Part shown: piece by piece, positions 35,013 to 42,757 of the stretch
Layout: each line of letters opens with the position of its first letter
Numbering within the stretch: the stretch's first letter is position 1
Source of the DNA: Nocardia spumae
GTDB taxonomy: Bacteria; Actinomycetota; Actinomycetes; Mycobacteriales; Mycobacteriaceae
Direction: 5' to 3'
DNA: 64,000 nt
Assembly: GCF_020733635.1 (NCBI RefSeq)
Contig: NZ_JAJFZL010000001.1
Coordinates: 3,844,001-3,908,000, forward strand
Notes under the pieces: generated by a model
Told to the model about the DNA's origin: nothing
Seen by the model: the letters and a program-made list of their open reading frames with translations, nothing else
Databases searched by the model: none
Position numbers and translations under genes: made by a program

Positions 35013-36664
35013 TGCGTGCGCTCCTCGGGAAGATCGGATGAGATGTCACGGCGTCCGGTGAGCGACACCAGTTCGCACAGGGCTTCCAGGCATTCCGCGC
35101 GGTCACGGGCCTGCGCGAGGCCCGCGCCCCAGGCGGTGATGCCGTGTCCCGCGATGAACAGCACCGGCGGCGCGTCCGGATGTGCGCGCAGGTACCGCTC
35201 GATCTCCGCGCCGATGCGCGGCACATCGGCGTGGTTGGCGAAGACCGGGATGTCGATGGCGCCGGTCGCGCCCAGCCCCTTGATCAGTTCGAATCCGGTG
35301 AATCGCAGCCGATCCGCGGCATCGACGGAGGTGGCCGTCGCATGCGGTGGGTGCACGTGCACCACCGCACCCGCGTCGGTGGCGCGGTAGATCGCGGTGT
35401 GGATGGCGGTCTCCGCGGAGGGACACCGTTGCCCGGCTACCGATTCGGAGTCCTCGACCCGGACCCGCACCATATCCGCCGGGGTCAGCTCCCCCTTGGA
35501 CAAACCGCTGCCGGTGACCAGCGCGGTGCGCGCAGTCCGCCCGTCCGCCGCGGACGGGGCCTCGACAACGGAGATATTGCCCGCGGTACCGGGCATCCAC
35601 CCGCGGATGTAGAGCGCCCGCGCGATGGCCGCGATCTCGGCGCCGGCCGGATCGCCCGGATCCGGCGCGCTGCTCGCGGGCCCGGACTCGGCGACCGGTC
35701 CGTTCTCGGTGACCACGGCGGTCACCAATTCCGGTGGGGTGACATCGAAGGCCGGATTGAACACCGCGGTGTCGACCGGTGCGTTCGCATGTCCGCCGAG
35801 GTGGGTCACCTCGGCCGCGGATCGCTGTTCGACGACGATCTCGGCGCCGGTGCCGGTCGCGGGATCACGCGTCGATTCCGGCGCCACGACGATGAAGGGG
35901 ATGCCGTGGTGACGTGCGGCCAGCGCCAGACCGTAGGTGCCGATCTTGTTGGCCACCGATCCGTCGGCGGTGATCCGGTCCGCACCGACGATCACGCAGT
36001 CGACCTGCCCGGACGCCATCGCCCACGCCGCGGCCGAGTCGATCGTCAGCCGATGCGGGATACCCGCCTCGGCCAGTTCCCAGGTGGTCAGTCGCGCGCC
36101 CTGTAACAACGGGCGCGTCTCGTCGACCAGCACGCTGTCGATCGCGCCGCGCGCGTGCAGCACGCCCAACGCGCCGACCGCGGTGCCGACCGCGGTGGTG
36201 GCCAGGCGGCCGGTATTGCAGTGGGTGAGCATCCGCAACGGCCGCGCCGGGCACAGCCGCTGGACCAGGTCGGCGGCGTGTTCGGCGGCGGCGCGATTGA
36301 CGCGGCCGTCCTCGACGAGCATCGCCTGCGCCTCGGCGAGCACCGCCGCCGCCCCCTCGGGCAGTTTCGCCAGTGCCCGCCGCACCCCCCAGGACAGATT
36401 GACCGCGGTCGGGCGCGCGGCCTCGATGCGAGTCGCCTCGGTCTCGACCCGGGCCGGATCCCCCGGGTGAGCCAACGCGGCCAGTGCGACACCGAACGCC
36501 CCCGACACCCCGATCGCCGGAGCGCCGCGCACGGCCAGGGTCGAGATCGCCTCGATGACCTGGTCGACCGTGGTGAGCCGCAGCTCACGCAGTTCGTGCG
36601 GCAGGGCGCGCTGATCGATCGTCACCACGGCGCCGTCGACCCACGTGATCGAACTCTCACCCAT
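35009..36664 (-). CDS. mtnA-mtnB: MtnA-MtnB fusion: methylthioribose-1-phosphate isomerase / methylthioribulose-1-phosphate dehydratase
   Basis: 551 aa from ATG 36664. Residues 1 to about 330 are the isomerase MtnA (GAPAIGV, catalytic Cys149 in THCNTG, Asp229 in GADRIT, NKIGTYGLA). From about 343 comes the class-II-aldolase-like dehydratase MtnB (IARALYIRGWMPGTAGNIS, metal-site HVHPPHAT, and a later AGHGITAWG). Usually these are two genes; here one chain does two consecutive steps, joined by an Ala/Pro/Gly-rich linker. The upstream start frame (36685) is possible. First gene of the salvage operon; no MTA nucleosidase/phosphorylase or kinase gene is nearby. Confidence 0.93.
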   Translation of the reverse strand: MGESSITWVDGAVVTIDQRALPHELRELRLTTVDQVIEAISTLAVRGAPAIGVSGAFGVALAALAHPGDPARVETEATRIEAARPTAVNLSWGVRRALAKLPEGAAAVLAEAQAMLVEDGRVNRAAAEHAADLVQRLCPARPLRMLTHCNTGRLATTAVGTAVGALGVLHARGAIDSVLVDETRPLLQGARLTTWELAEAGIPHRLTIDSAAAWAMASGQVDCVIVGADRITADGSVANKIGTYGLALAARHHGIPFIVVAPESTRDPATGTGAEIVVEQRSAAEVTHLGGHANAPVDTAVFNPAFDVTPPELVTAVVTENGPVAESGPASSAPDPGDPAGAEIAAIARALYIRGWMPGTAGNISVVEAPSAADGRTARTALVTGSGLSKGELTPADMVRVRVEDSESVAGQRCPSAETAIHTAIYRATDAGAVVHVHPPHATATSVDAADRLRFTGFELIKGLGATGAIDIPVFANHADVPRIGAEIERYLRAHPDAPPVLFIAGHGITAWGAGLAQARDRAECLEALCELVSLTGRRDISSDLPEERTQ

Positions 36665-36694
36665 TGCGCGCACAAACCTCACCACTCGATCGGA

Positions 36695-36710
36695 TACCGC
36701 TCAAACGGTA
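36695..36710. promoter_or_regulatory. Palindrome TACCG-N6-CGGTA upstream of mtnAB
   Basis: Perfect 5-bp inverted repeat with a 6-nt centre (36695-36699 and 36706-36710), 30 nt before the mtnAB ATG. A dimeric repressor could bind; no known methionine-regulator consensus matches exactly. Confidence 0.35.
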
Positions 36711-36761
36711 GCGAATCAGTGCTCACCGGCCCGCACCAGGTTTAGCCTCGCCCGGATCCGA

Positions 36762-36998
36762 TCAGCCGGTGAAGTCCCAGCACAGCGCCACCACCGACGG
36801 CACCGAACGCGGCCTGGCATGTGCGACGGTGGCCGCGGCCGGCGCGGGGTACCGGCCGCCGCGAACCTCTTGGCGGTCAATGGGTTCAGTGCCCGAAATG
36901 CCGAAATCCGCTGGTAGTGCCGTTATTCCGCGGAGCGGTTGTGCACAGCCGGCGAGGCTATCCACAGCATTCGGTGGACAAGCGTGAACATCCGGCAT
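36762..36998 (-). CDS. Possible small ORF upstream of mtnAB
   Basis: A 78-codon frame on the mtn strand ends 97 nt before mtnAB. Its last 30 or so codons have strongly G/C-ending third positions and read as a real protein end (RPRSVPSVVALCWDFTG). The first 45 codons do not look coding and the true start is unclear. It could be a leader peptide or a small gene of its own. The rest of the 36665-37032 gap shows no other gene. Confidence 0.3.
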   Translation of the reverse strand: MPDVHACPPNAVDSLAGCAQPLRGITALPADFGISGTEPIDRQEVRGGRYPAPAAATVAHARPRSVPSVVALCWDFTG

Positions 36999-37032
36999 TC
37001 CACAATCCGGGCCGGCTGTGGGGAACCGCCGC

Positions 37033-38277
37033 TCACGCCCGGCCGAATGCGAGCGTGACGTTGTGTCCTCCGAAGCCGAAGGAATTGCTCAACGCCTGTG
37101 AGATTCGCTGTGGACGCGCGGCGCCGGCCACGATGTCGAGGTCCACTCCCGGGTCCGGATTGTCGAAATTCAGTGTGGGAGGCACGGTCTGATCCCGCAG
37201 TGTGCACAGGGTGAGGATCGCCTCGAGCGCACCCACCGCGCCGATGGAATGTCCGAGCGCCGACTTCGGGGCGTACACCGAGGCGTGCTCGGCCACGGCC
37301 GCAATGGCATTGGCCTCCGAGGCGTCACCCACCGGAGTCGAGGTGGCGTGCGCATCGATGTGGTCGATATCGGCGGTGGTCAGGCCGGCGGCCTCGATGG
37401 CCTTGCGCATGGCCCGCGCGGCACCCGCGCCGTCGGGTGCGGTCCCGGTGATGTGATAGCCGTCGGAAGTGATTCCGGCGCCGAGGATCCGGCCGTGCAC
37501 CGTCGCGCCGCGCGCTCGCGCGAAGTCCTCCGATTCCAGCACCAGCAGCGCGCCGGCCTCTCCGAAGACGAATCCGTCGCGGTCGCGATCGAACGGGCGC
37601 GAGGCCAGTCCCGGCTCGTCGTTGCGGGTGCTCATCGCGCGCATCATCGCGAAACTCGCGATCGGAATCGCCTCGATGTAGCCCTCCACCCCACCGGCGA
37701 TCACCACATCGGCCTCGCCGGTGCGAATCAGCCGCCACGCCTGCGCAATCGCCTCCGCGCCCGACGAGCACGCCGAGGTCGGCGCGTAAACGCCTGCCTT
37801 GGCGCCGAATTCGAGGCCGACCCGGGCGGCGGGACCGTTGGGCATCACCATCGGCACCGTCAGCGGCGGCACCTTGCGGTAGCCACCCGCACGCATCGCG
37901 TCGACCGCGGTCAGGAACGCGTCGCCGCCGCCGAGTCCGGTGCCGATCGCCACGCCGAATCGTTCGGCGTCGATATCCGGCGCTCCGGCTTCCTGCCACA
38001 CCTGACGGCCCAGTACCAGTGCCAACTGCTGGACATACGAATGGCGGCGCTGCTCGATGCGGGTCAGATGGGCGCCCGGGTGTTCGGTCAAGCGGCCGCC
38101 GATCCGGACCGGGAGCTCGTAGCGGGTCACGAACTCGTCGGTCAGCGGTCCGATACCGCTCTTGCCGGCCACCAGCGCCGCCCAGGTGCTGTCCAGATCC
38201 GAACCCAGGCAGGTGGTGGCAGCCATCGCGGTGACGACCACCTCCCGCGCCGTTTGTGTAGCAGTCGTTACACTCAT
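37033..38277 (-). CDS. fabF: Beta-ketoacyl-ACP synthase II (KAS family)
   Basis: 414 aa from ATG 38277 (a longer frame opens at 38313). Condensing enzyme for fatty-acid or mycolate-type chain extension. Catalytic Cys170 in [10 protein letters not shown], then the two histidines in [11 protein letters not shown] and [12 protein letters not shown], and the C-terminal [10 protein letters not shown] glycine motif. Closest in shape to FabF/KasB. It stands alone, divergent from a TetR gene with only 6 nt between the two start codons. Confidence 0.9.
   Translation of the reverse strand: MSVTTATQTAREVVVTAMAATTCLGSDLDSTWAALVAGKSGIGPLTDEFVTRYELPVRIGGRLTEHPGAHLTRIEQRRHSYVQQLALVLGRQVWQEAGAPDIDAERFGVAIGTGLGGGDAFLTAVDAMRAGGYRKVPPLTVPMVMPNGPAARVGLEFGAKAGVYAPTSACSSGAEAIAQAWRLIRTGEADVVIAGGVEGYIEAIPIASFAMMRAMSTRNDEPGLASRPFDRDRDGFVFGEAGALLVLESEDFARARGATVHGRILGAGITSDGYHITGTAPDGAGAARAMRKAIEAAGLTTADIDHIDAHATSTPVGDASEANAIAAVAEHASVYAPKSALGHSIGAVGALEAILTLCTLRDQTVPPTLNFDNPDPGVDLDIVAGAARPQRISQALSNSFGFGGHNVTLAFGRA
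38256..38273. promoter_or_regulatory. TetR-operator-like palindrome (first)
   Basis: GTGTAGCAGTCGTTACAC: 5-bp arms GTGTA/TACAC plus further partial symmetry. It overlaps the first codons of fabF, suggesting either that fabF really starts later or that the operator lies in the coding start. Confidence 0.45.
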
Positions 38278-38283
38278 GCCGAT

Positions 38284-38895
38284 ATGAATACCCGTAGCGA
38301 CCGCTACAGTCAACAGGTGCCTCGACCACTCGACCAGGCCCGGCGCGCGGAACTACTCGCCGGAGTCATCGCCTATATCGGCGAGTACGGCTTGACCGAA
38401 CTGTCACTACGACCTCTGGCGCAGTACCTGGGAACCAGTTCGCGGATGCTGATCCACTATTTCGGCACCAAGGAGCAGATGCTGGTGGCGGCGCTGGAAA
38501 CACAACGACCGGATATCCCCGGCATGTTCGCCGACGTGCCGGATCTCCCCGCACTGCGGCGCCGGCTCATCGAATCGTTCTCGGTCAACATCACCACCGA
38601 GTGGGTGGCCAGCACCCGGGTGCTGCACCAGGTACTGGGGGTGGCCACCGTCCCCGGCAGCCCGTTTCGAACCTACGCCGAGGAGGCGGTGCGCACACTG
38701 GTCACCGCTCTCACCGATGTCCTGCGGAGTTTCGAGCCCACGGTGCCGGATCCGGAATCGACCGCGACCCTGCTCGTTTCGGGCGTTCGCGGCCTGCTAC
38801 AGGACCGGTTCGTCACCGGGGACACCGCGCGGGTGTCACGGGCGGCACGGCTGCTGATCACCCAGTCGCTGACGGTGCCGGCCGTGGACCGGTGA
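38284..38895 (+). CDS. TetR-family regulator divergent from fabF
   Basis: 203 aa. Helix-turn-helix region: [48 protein letters not shown]. The ligand-binding half is typical of TetR regulators ([13 protein letters not shown] and following). Divergence and the two palindromes over its own and the fabF start indicate it controls both. A GTG at 38317 could be an alternative start. Confidence 0.87.
   Translation: MNTRSDRYSQQVPRPLDQARRAELLAGVIAYIGEYGLTELSLRPLAQYLGTSSRMLIHYFGTKEQMLVAALETQRPDIPGMFADVPDLPALRRRLIESFSVNITTEWVASTRVLHQVLGVATVPGSPFRTYAEEAVRTLVTALTDVLRSFEPTVPDPESTATLLVSGVRGLLQDRFVTGDTARVSRAARLLITQSLTVPAVDR
38294..38307. promoter_or_regulatory. TetR-operator-like palindrome (second)
   Basis: GTAGCGACCGCTAC, a perfect 6-bp inverted repeat with a 2-nt centre, shares the GTAGC half-site with the palindrome 36 bp away (centre to centre), inside the start of the tetR frame. 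Confidence 0.45.
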
Positions 38896-38916
38896 GCGGC
38901 CCGCGAATACCGCGTA

Positions 38917-38930
38917 TGGAACAAGTTTCA
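38917..38930. promoter_or_regulatory. KstR-like box upstream of the SRPBCC gene
   Basis: TGGAACAAGTTTCA fits TnnAACnnGTTnnA, the consensus reported for the cholesterol regulator KstR. It overlaps the expected promoter; TATTGT (38932-38937) could be the -10 box. Confidence 0.5.
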
Positions 38931-38935
38931 GTATT

Positions 38936-39385
38936 GTGACGGCTATGGCTCTCGAGATCGATGACACCGTGGAGATCGACGCACCGGCCGAGGTGGTGTG
39001 GAAGGTACTGACCGATCTCGGCAGTTACGGCGAGTGGAACCCCTTCGTCACCGAATGCCACAGCACCCTCGAACCCGGCGACCCGATCGATATGCTGGTG
39101 CGCCTCGGCTCACCGAAACCGCGCAATCAGCGCGAGTTCATCCGGACCAACACCCCCGGCGTCGAATTCAGCTACAGCATGAAGCCGGTACCGCTGGGAG
39201 CCCTGCACAGCCGGCGTTCACATACCGTGACCCCGCTCGACGGCGGACGCTGCCGGTACCGCTCGCATTTCGAGCTGGGCGGCTGGTTGTCGCCGGTGGT
39301 CACCACCGCGATGGGCAAGGCGCTGCACGCCGGATTCGGCGGGATGACCGCCGCGCTGAAAACACGCGCCGAACAGCTGGGCTGA
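38936..39385 (+). CDS. SRPBCC-domain protein
   Basis: 149 aa from GTG 38936, or 146 aa from ATG 38945, which is 7 nt after a TATTGT -10-like box (leaderless start). Polyketide-cyclase/START-like fold: EIDAPAEVVWKVLTDLGSYGEWNPFV, and the C-terminal amphipathic helix. This fold makes a hydrophobic cavity for a lipid, sterol or aromatic ligand. The KstR-like box just upstream suggests a role in sterol or lipid metabolism; this is inference. Confidence 0.82.
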   Translation: MTAMALEIDDTVEIDAPAEVVWKVLTDLGSYGEWNPFVTECHSTLEPGDPIDMLVRLGSPKPRNQREFIRTNTPGVEFSYSMKPVPLGALHSRRSHTVTPLDGGRCRYRSHFELGGWLSPVVTTAMGKALHAGFGGMTAALKTRAEQLG

Positions 39386-39389
39386 GCGC

Positions 39390-39641
39390 TCAGGCCTCGA
39401 ACGGAATCACATTGCCCGCGGCGTCGCGTTCGCCGCGGCCGGTGTCGATCGCGGCGACCAGTTCAGCGACATCGGTCCAGGTGCGGGCAGGGTCGCCATC
39501 GAGATTTCCGATGTGATACCAGGTTTCGGTACCTCGATAGCGAACCAGTCCCCTGCCCTGGTCGTCGACGGTCACATCGAGATCGCCGGACACCGTCCCT
39601 TCCTCGTCGGTCATGACGGCGGCCTTACCGGTGATCTCCAT
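39390..39641 (-). CDS. Small conserved hypothetical protein
   Basis: 83 aa, acidic, rich in beta strands: GLVRYRGTETWYHIGNLDGDP and TWTDVAELVAAIDTGRGERDAAG. No cysteines, no signal peptide, no membrane segment. It is next to, and may be transcribed with, the HNH nuclease gene that begins 8 nt upstream on the same strand. Function unknown. Confidence 0.7.
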   Translation of the reverse strand: MEITGKAAVMTDEEGTVSGDLDVTVDDQGRGLVRYRGTETWYHIGNLDGDPARTWTDVAELVAAIDTGRGERDAAGNVIPFEA

Positions 39642-39649
39642 GATGTCGA

Positions 39650-40429
39650 CTATTTGAATTCTCCCTTGTGCAGGCAGTCGTCGACCGCGGTCCGCAATGC
39701 GGTCTGCTCCGGCTGGTCGATGGTCAGGCCGTACTTTACCTTGATGGTGATATAGCGCTGGACGTACTCACAGCGGAACACACCGGGCGGCAGATAATTC
39801 GCGGCGTCCTGATCGCCTTTGGACCTGTTCGCCGAGGGGTCCGAAGCGACCAGATTGATCGCGTCGTTCGCGATATTGCGCCGCGTGTCGGTATCGCGTG
39901 ATTGCGCTCCCGAACGCCACGCCTCGGCGAGCGGCACGATATGTTCGGCATCGACTCCGGCCGGATCGGTGATCCACTTGTAGGGCTTGAGTTTTCCGGT
40001 CTTGGCGTCGAGCACCCCGTAGCGGTCACGCCAGCCGCCGTCCTTACCGACCGTGAGTTTGCAGGTCGAGGCGTCGAGTTTCACCGATCCGGTGGCATCG
40101 CGCAGCATCATCACATCACGGGTGGAACATTTGGCGTACTGGGCGAAGGTATCGCCGAATCCGTGGACCGGGGTGTCCTGATCCCAGTGCGGGAATTGTT
40201 CCCGGCTGTAGCCGGTCATGGGCGCCTCGGTCGCCACCACCAATTTCGACAAGAGGTCGTTGACGTCTTTTCCGGAAAATGTTGCCGCGGCCGCGGAATC
40301 GGGTTTCGGATCGGTGGTCGTCGCTTTGTCGTCGACGAAGCTGTAGACCACCGCCACGATCACGGCGAGTACGACGGGGGCCACGACCGCGACCAAGCGG
40401 CGCAGTCCGCGTGAGCGAATCTTCACCAC
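39650..40429 (-). CDS. Secreted HNH-family nuclease (DUF1524/GmrSD-like fold)
   Basis: About 259 aa from GTG 40429 (another GTG at 40426; the frame is open from 40558). A basic N-terminus (KIRSRGLRRL) and single hydrophobic segment VAVVAPVVLAVIVAVVYSFV form a signal anchor. The nuclease domain has DAEHIVPLAEAWRSGA with the DxEH metal site and a downstream NDAINLVASDPSANRSKGDQD. Cysteines near the CSTRDVM and TCKLTV pieces suggest disulfides outside. Relatives in actinobacteria are secreted nucleases of uncertain role. Confidence 0.87.
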   Translation of the reverse strand: MVKIRSRGLRRLVAVVAPVVLAVIVAVVYSFVDDKATTTDPKPDSAAAATFSGKDVNDLLSKLVVATEAPMTGYSREQFPHWDQDTPVHGFGDTFAQYAKCSTRDVMMLRDATGSVKLDASTCKLTVGKDGGWRDRYGVLDAKTGKLKPYKWITDPAGVDAEHIVPLAEAWRSGAQSRDTDTRRNIANDAINLVASDPSANRSKGDQDAANYLPPGVFRCEYVQRYITIKVKYGLTIDQPEQTALRTAVDDCLHKGEFK

Positions 40430-40666
40430 CGTGCCCCGATCGATTCGGCGGGCACACGCCGCGGGCCGTGGGACGGCCGCGGCCGAAATCCGGTGGTATC
40501 GAGTGCGATCCGGGCAAACGCCGGAATCGCGGGGACCTGTTCTGCTTGTCGGCGGCATTCGGGCCGCTCACCATATGTAATTCTCATCGCGGATACAGAG
40601 TGTCAACCGACACCGGCAAACCGCAAGTGCACCAGCCGGTTCCACAGCGGCGAATCGGGAACCGGA

Positions 40667-40700
40667 CTGTCCGGCAGGGCTCGGCGGCCCTGCCGGACAG
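40667..40700 (-). terminator. Strong hairpin after the Rv1533-like gene
   Basis: CTGTCCGGCAGGGC (40667-40680) pairs with GCCCTGCCGGACAG (40687-40700), 14 bp, 6-nt loop, 6 nt beyond the stop of the minus-strand gene. Confidence 0.75.
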
Positions 40701-40706
40701 GATCGG

Positions 40707-41825
40707 TCAGCTGTTGAGCTTGTTCAGCCGCTCACAGGATTCGAGGTACTGCTCCATCAGTCGCTGCATGACATCGGAGGTGCGCTCGACCTTGTTCATC
40801 ATGCCGACGACCTGGCCGACCGGGTTGAAATTGACGTCCTTGGCGGCCTCGGGATAGCGGTGGCCACGCTTGACGCCGTCGAGGGCGACCATCATCTGCA
40901 GCGGCATACCCAGCGGATCCGGGGTGTCGGAGCGCTCCCATGCCTCGGTCCAGTCGTTGCGGAGCATGCGCGCGGGCTTCCCGGTCCACGAGCGCGAACG
41001 CACGGTGTCGTGGCTGCTGGCATCGATGTAGGTCTGCATCTGCGCCGGCGGCACATTGGCCTCCTCCACGGTGAGCCAGATCGAACCGGTCCACGCGCCC
41101 GCGGCACCCATCGCCATCGCGGCGGCGACCTGACGGCCGTTGCCGATACCACCGGCCGCCAGCACCGGCAGATCCCCGACCGCGTCGATCACCTGTGGCC
41201 ACAGCACCAGCGAGGAGATCTCACCGCAGTGACCGCCGCCCTCGGTGCCCTGGCACACCACGAAATCCAGACCCGCGCGCTTGTGGTTGAGCGCGTGCTT
41301 GACCGAACCGCACAGCGCGCCGATCAACCGGCCGGAATCCTGCACCTTCTTGATGATGTCGTCGGGCGGAGTGCCGAGCGCGTTGGCGACCAGTTTGGCC
41401 TTCGGGTGCTTCAGGATCACATCGACCTGCGGGCCGGCGGTGGTGGCCGTCCAGCCCAGCAGCTGCTCGTGATGTTCACCCTCGGGCAGCTTCGGGACGC
41501 CGTGGTCGGCGAGGAGCTTCTCGGCGAAATCACGATGCCCCTGCGGAACCAGCTTGGCCAGCTCGGCTTCCAGCTGGGCCGGGCTCAGGTCGTCGATGCC
41601 CTTGCCCTCGTATTTGGAGGGGATCACGAGGTCGACGCCGTACACGCCGTGCACATGCTCATCGAGCCACGCCAGCTCGACCTCCAGCTCCTCGGCGGTG
41701 AAACCGACCGCACCCAGGACGCCGAGACCACCGGCGTTGCTCACCGCGGCGGCGACGTCGCGGCAATGGGTGAAAGCGAAGATGGGGACATCGATGCCCA
41801 GTCGTTCGCAGATCTCGGTATGCAT
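40707..41825 (-). CDS. Nitronate monooxygenase-family flavoprotein, Rv1533-like
   Basis: 372 aa FMN TIM-barrel protein of the 2-nitropropane-dioxygenase/NMO family. It matches what I recall of M. tuberculosis Rv1533 over its length: FAFTHCRDVAAAVSNAGG, VPQGHRDFAEKLL, CQGTEGGGHCGEISSLV, VLAAGGIGNGRQVAAAMAMGA, and SRSWTGKPARMLRNDWTEAW. True substrate unknown; the annotation as a nitronate monooxygenase may be misleading. A KstR-like box lies 50 nt upstream. Confidence 0.87.
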   Translation of the reverse strand: MHTEICERLGIDVPIFAFTHCRDVAAAVSNAGGLGVLGAVGFTAEELEVELAWLDEHVHGVYGVDLVIPSKYEGKGIDDLSPAQLEAELAKLVPQGHRDFAEKLLADHGVPKLPEGEHHEQLLGWTATTAGPQVDVILKHPKAKLVANALGTPPDDIIKKVQDSGRLIGALCGSVKHALNHKRAGLDFVVCQGTEGGGHCGEISSLVLWPQVIDAVGDLPVLAAGGIGNGRQVAAAMAMGAAGAWTGSIWLTVEEANVPPAQMQTYIDASSHDTVRSRSWTGKPARMLRNDWTEAWERSDTPDPLGMPLQMMVALDGVKRGHRYPEAAKDVNFNPVGQVVGMMNKVERTSDVMQRLMEQYLESCERLNKLNS

Positions 41826-41874
41826 GGCGGGGTGACTCCTCTGGTCTTCCGGCGCTGGAACTTCGAGACAAGAC

Positions 41875-41888
41875 TAGAACACGTTTCA
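41875..41888. promoter_or_regulatory. KstR-like box upstream of the Rv1533-like gene
   Basis: TAGAACACGTTTCA fits TnnAACnnGTTnnA exactly, 50 nt before the start codon of the minus-strand gene. Confidence 0.55.
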
Positions 41889-42008
41889 TATTCAGACTAG
41901 TGACTCGTCGGTCAGGAATCGATAGTCGAGCCGAAAACATGCTTCGATCGGTTGCGATGATGCGGCCCCGACCTGCGCTGGAAAGGTGTCCAGCACTGAT
42001 TTCGGCAG

Positions 42009-42022
42009 CACAACATGTTCTA
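42009..42022. promoter_or_regulatory. Second KstR-like box, imperfect
   Basis: CACAACATGTTCTA has AAC and GTT with correct spacing and the terminal A, but C instead of T at the first position. 184 nt upstream of the same gene. Confidence 0.35.
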
Positions 42023-42074
42023 GTTGATCGAATCGGCGTCGCGCGCCGCCGGCACCGGGCCGGACGGGCCCGCC

Positions 42075-42458
42075 TCAGTCGCCGCGAGCGCGCGCCAGAA
42101 AGTCGCGGCGCTCGACCACGGTGCGGCGCACGGTACCGTCGGCGACCAGCACCTCGCCGACGTGAGCCACCACACGGAAGGTCAGGCGCGGACCGTCGAC
42201 CTCCACCAGCCGGGCTCCGATGGTGAGCATCGTGCCCGGCGGGCTCGGGCGGCGGTGGCGCACCGACACCTCGGTTCCCACGCTGGTCCGCCCGTGCGGC
42301 AACGCGTCTCGAACCGCGCGCACCGTGGCCTCCTCGGCGAGCGCGACGATACGAGGGGTCGCCAGGACGTCGACATCGCCGCTGCCGAGTGCGACGGCGG
42401 TGTCCGCGGCGGTCACCTCGACGCTGAATTCGGCTTCCAGACCGGGCCGCAGCTTCAC
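42075..42458 (-). CDS. Hotdog-fold thioesterase, fluoroacetyl-CoA-thioesterase-like
   Basis: 127 aa from GTG 42458; the frame is open far upstream but the extra sequence is low complexity. Hotdog fold: VTAADTAVALGSGDVDVLATPRIVALAEEATV, SVGTEVSVRHRRPSPPG, then the DFLARA end. The ATPRIVALAEEAT segment holds the usual catalytic Glu/Thr region of FlK-type thioesterases (there TxxxxxxAExA). Likely hydrolyses an acyl-CoA; the substrate is unknown. Confidence 0.82.
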   Translation of the reverse strand: MKLRPGLEAEFSVEVTAADTAVALGSGDVDVLATPRIVALAEEATVRAVRDALPHGRTSVGTEVSVRHRRPSPPGTMLTIGARLVEVDGPRLTFRVVAHVGEVLVADGTVRRTVVERRDFLARARGD

Positions 42459-42757
42459 GCCGCTACGGTAGCGCCGCGCACCACGGCGTGGATGCGGAGA
42501 CGCGGCGCAGCGTGTCGCCGACCGGCGGGCATCGGATACGAGGCCAGGGCGCCGGGCAGGCCCAGCGGCCGGTACCGGCGTAGGCCGGCAGCGGATCGCG
42601 GACGGCCGGCGCCTCGCCGCCGCCGGGCACGGTGTATTCGCCGCGGTGTCGACATTGTGATTCGGCGGTTTCGCGGCGAGAATCGGATGCGGGCACGAAC
42701 TTCGCATTTCTCGACCGCGTCACAGCCGGAATCTCGGAATCGTCGAAGGGACAGGTC

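Noticed and set aside
36665..37032. SAM or cobalamin riboswitch upstream of mtnAB
   Set aside because: None of the conserved core segments or a convincing multi-stem fold could be seen by eye; a covariance-model search would decide.
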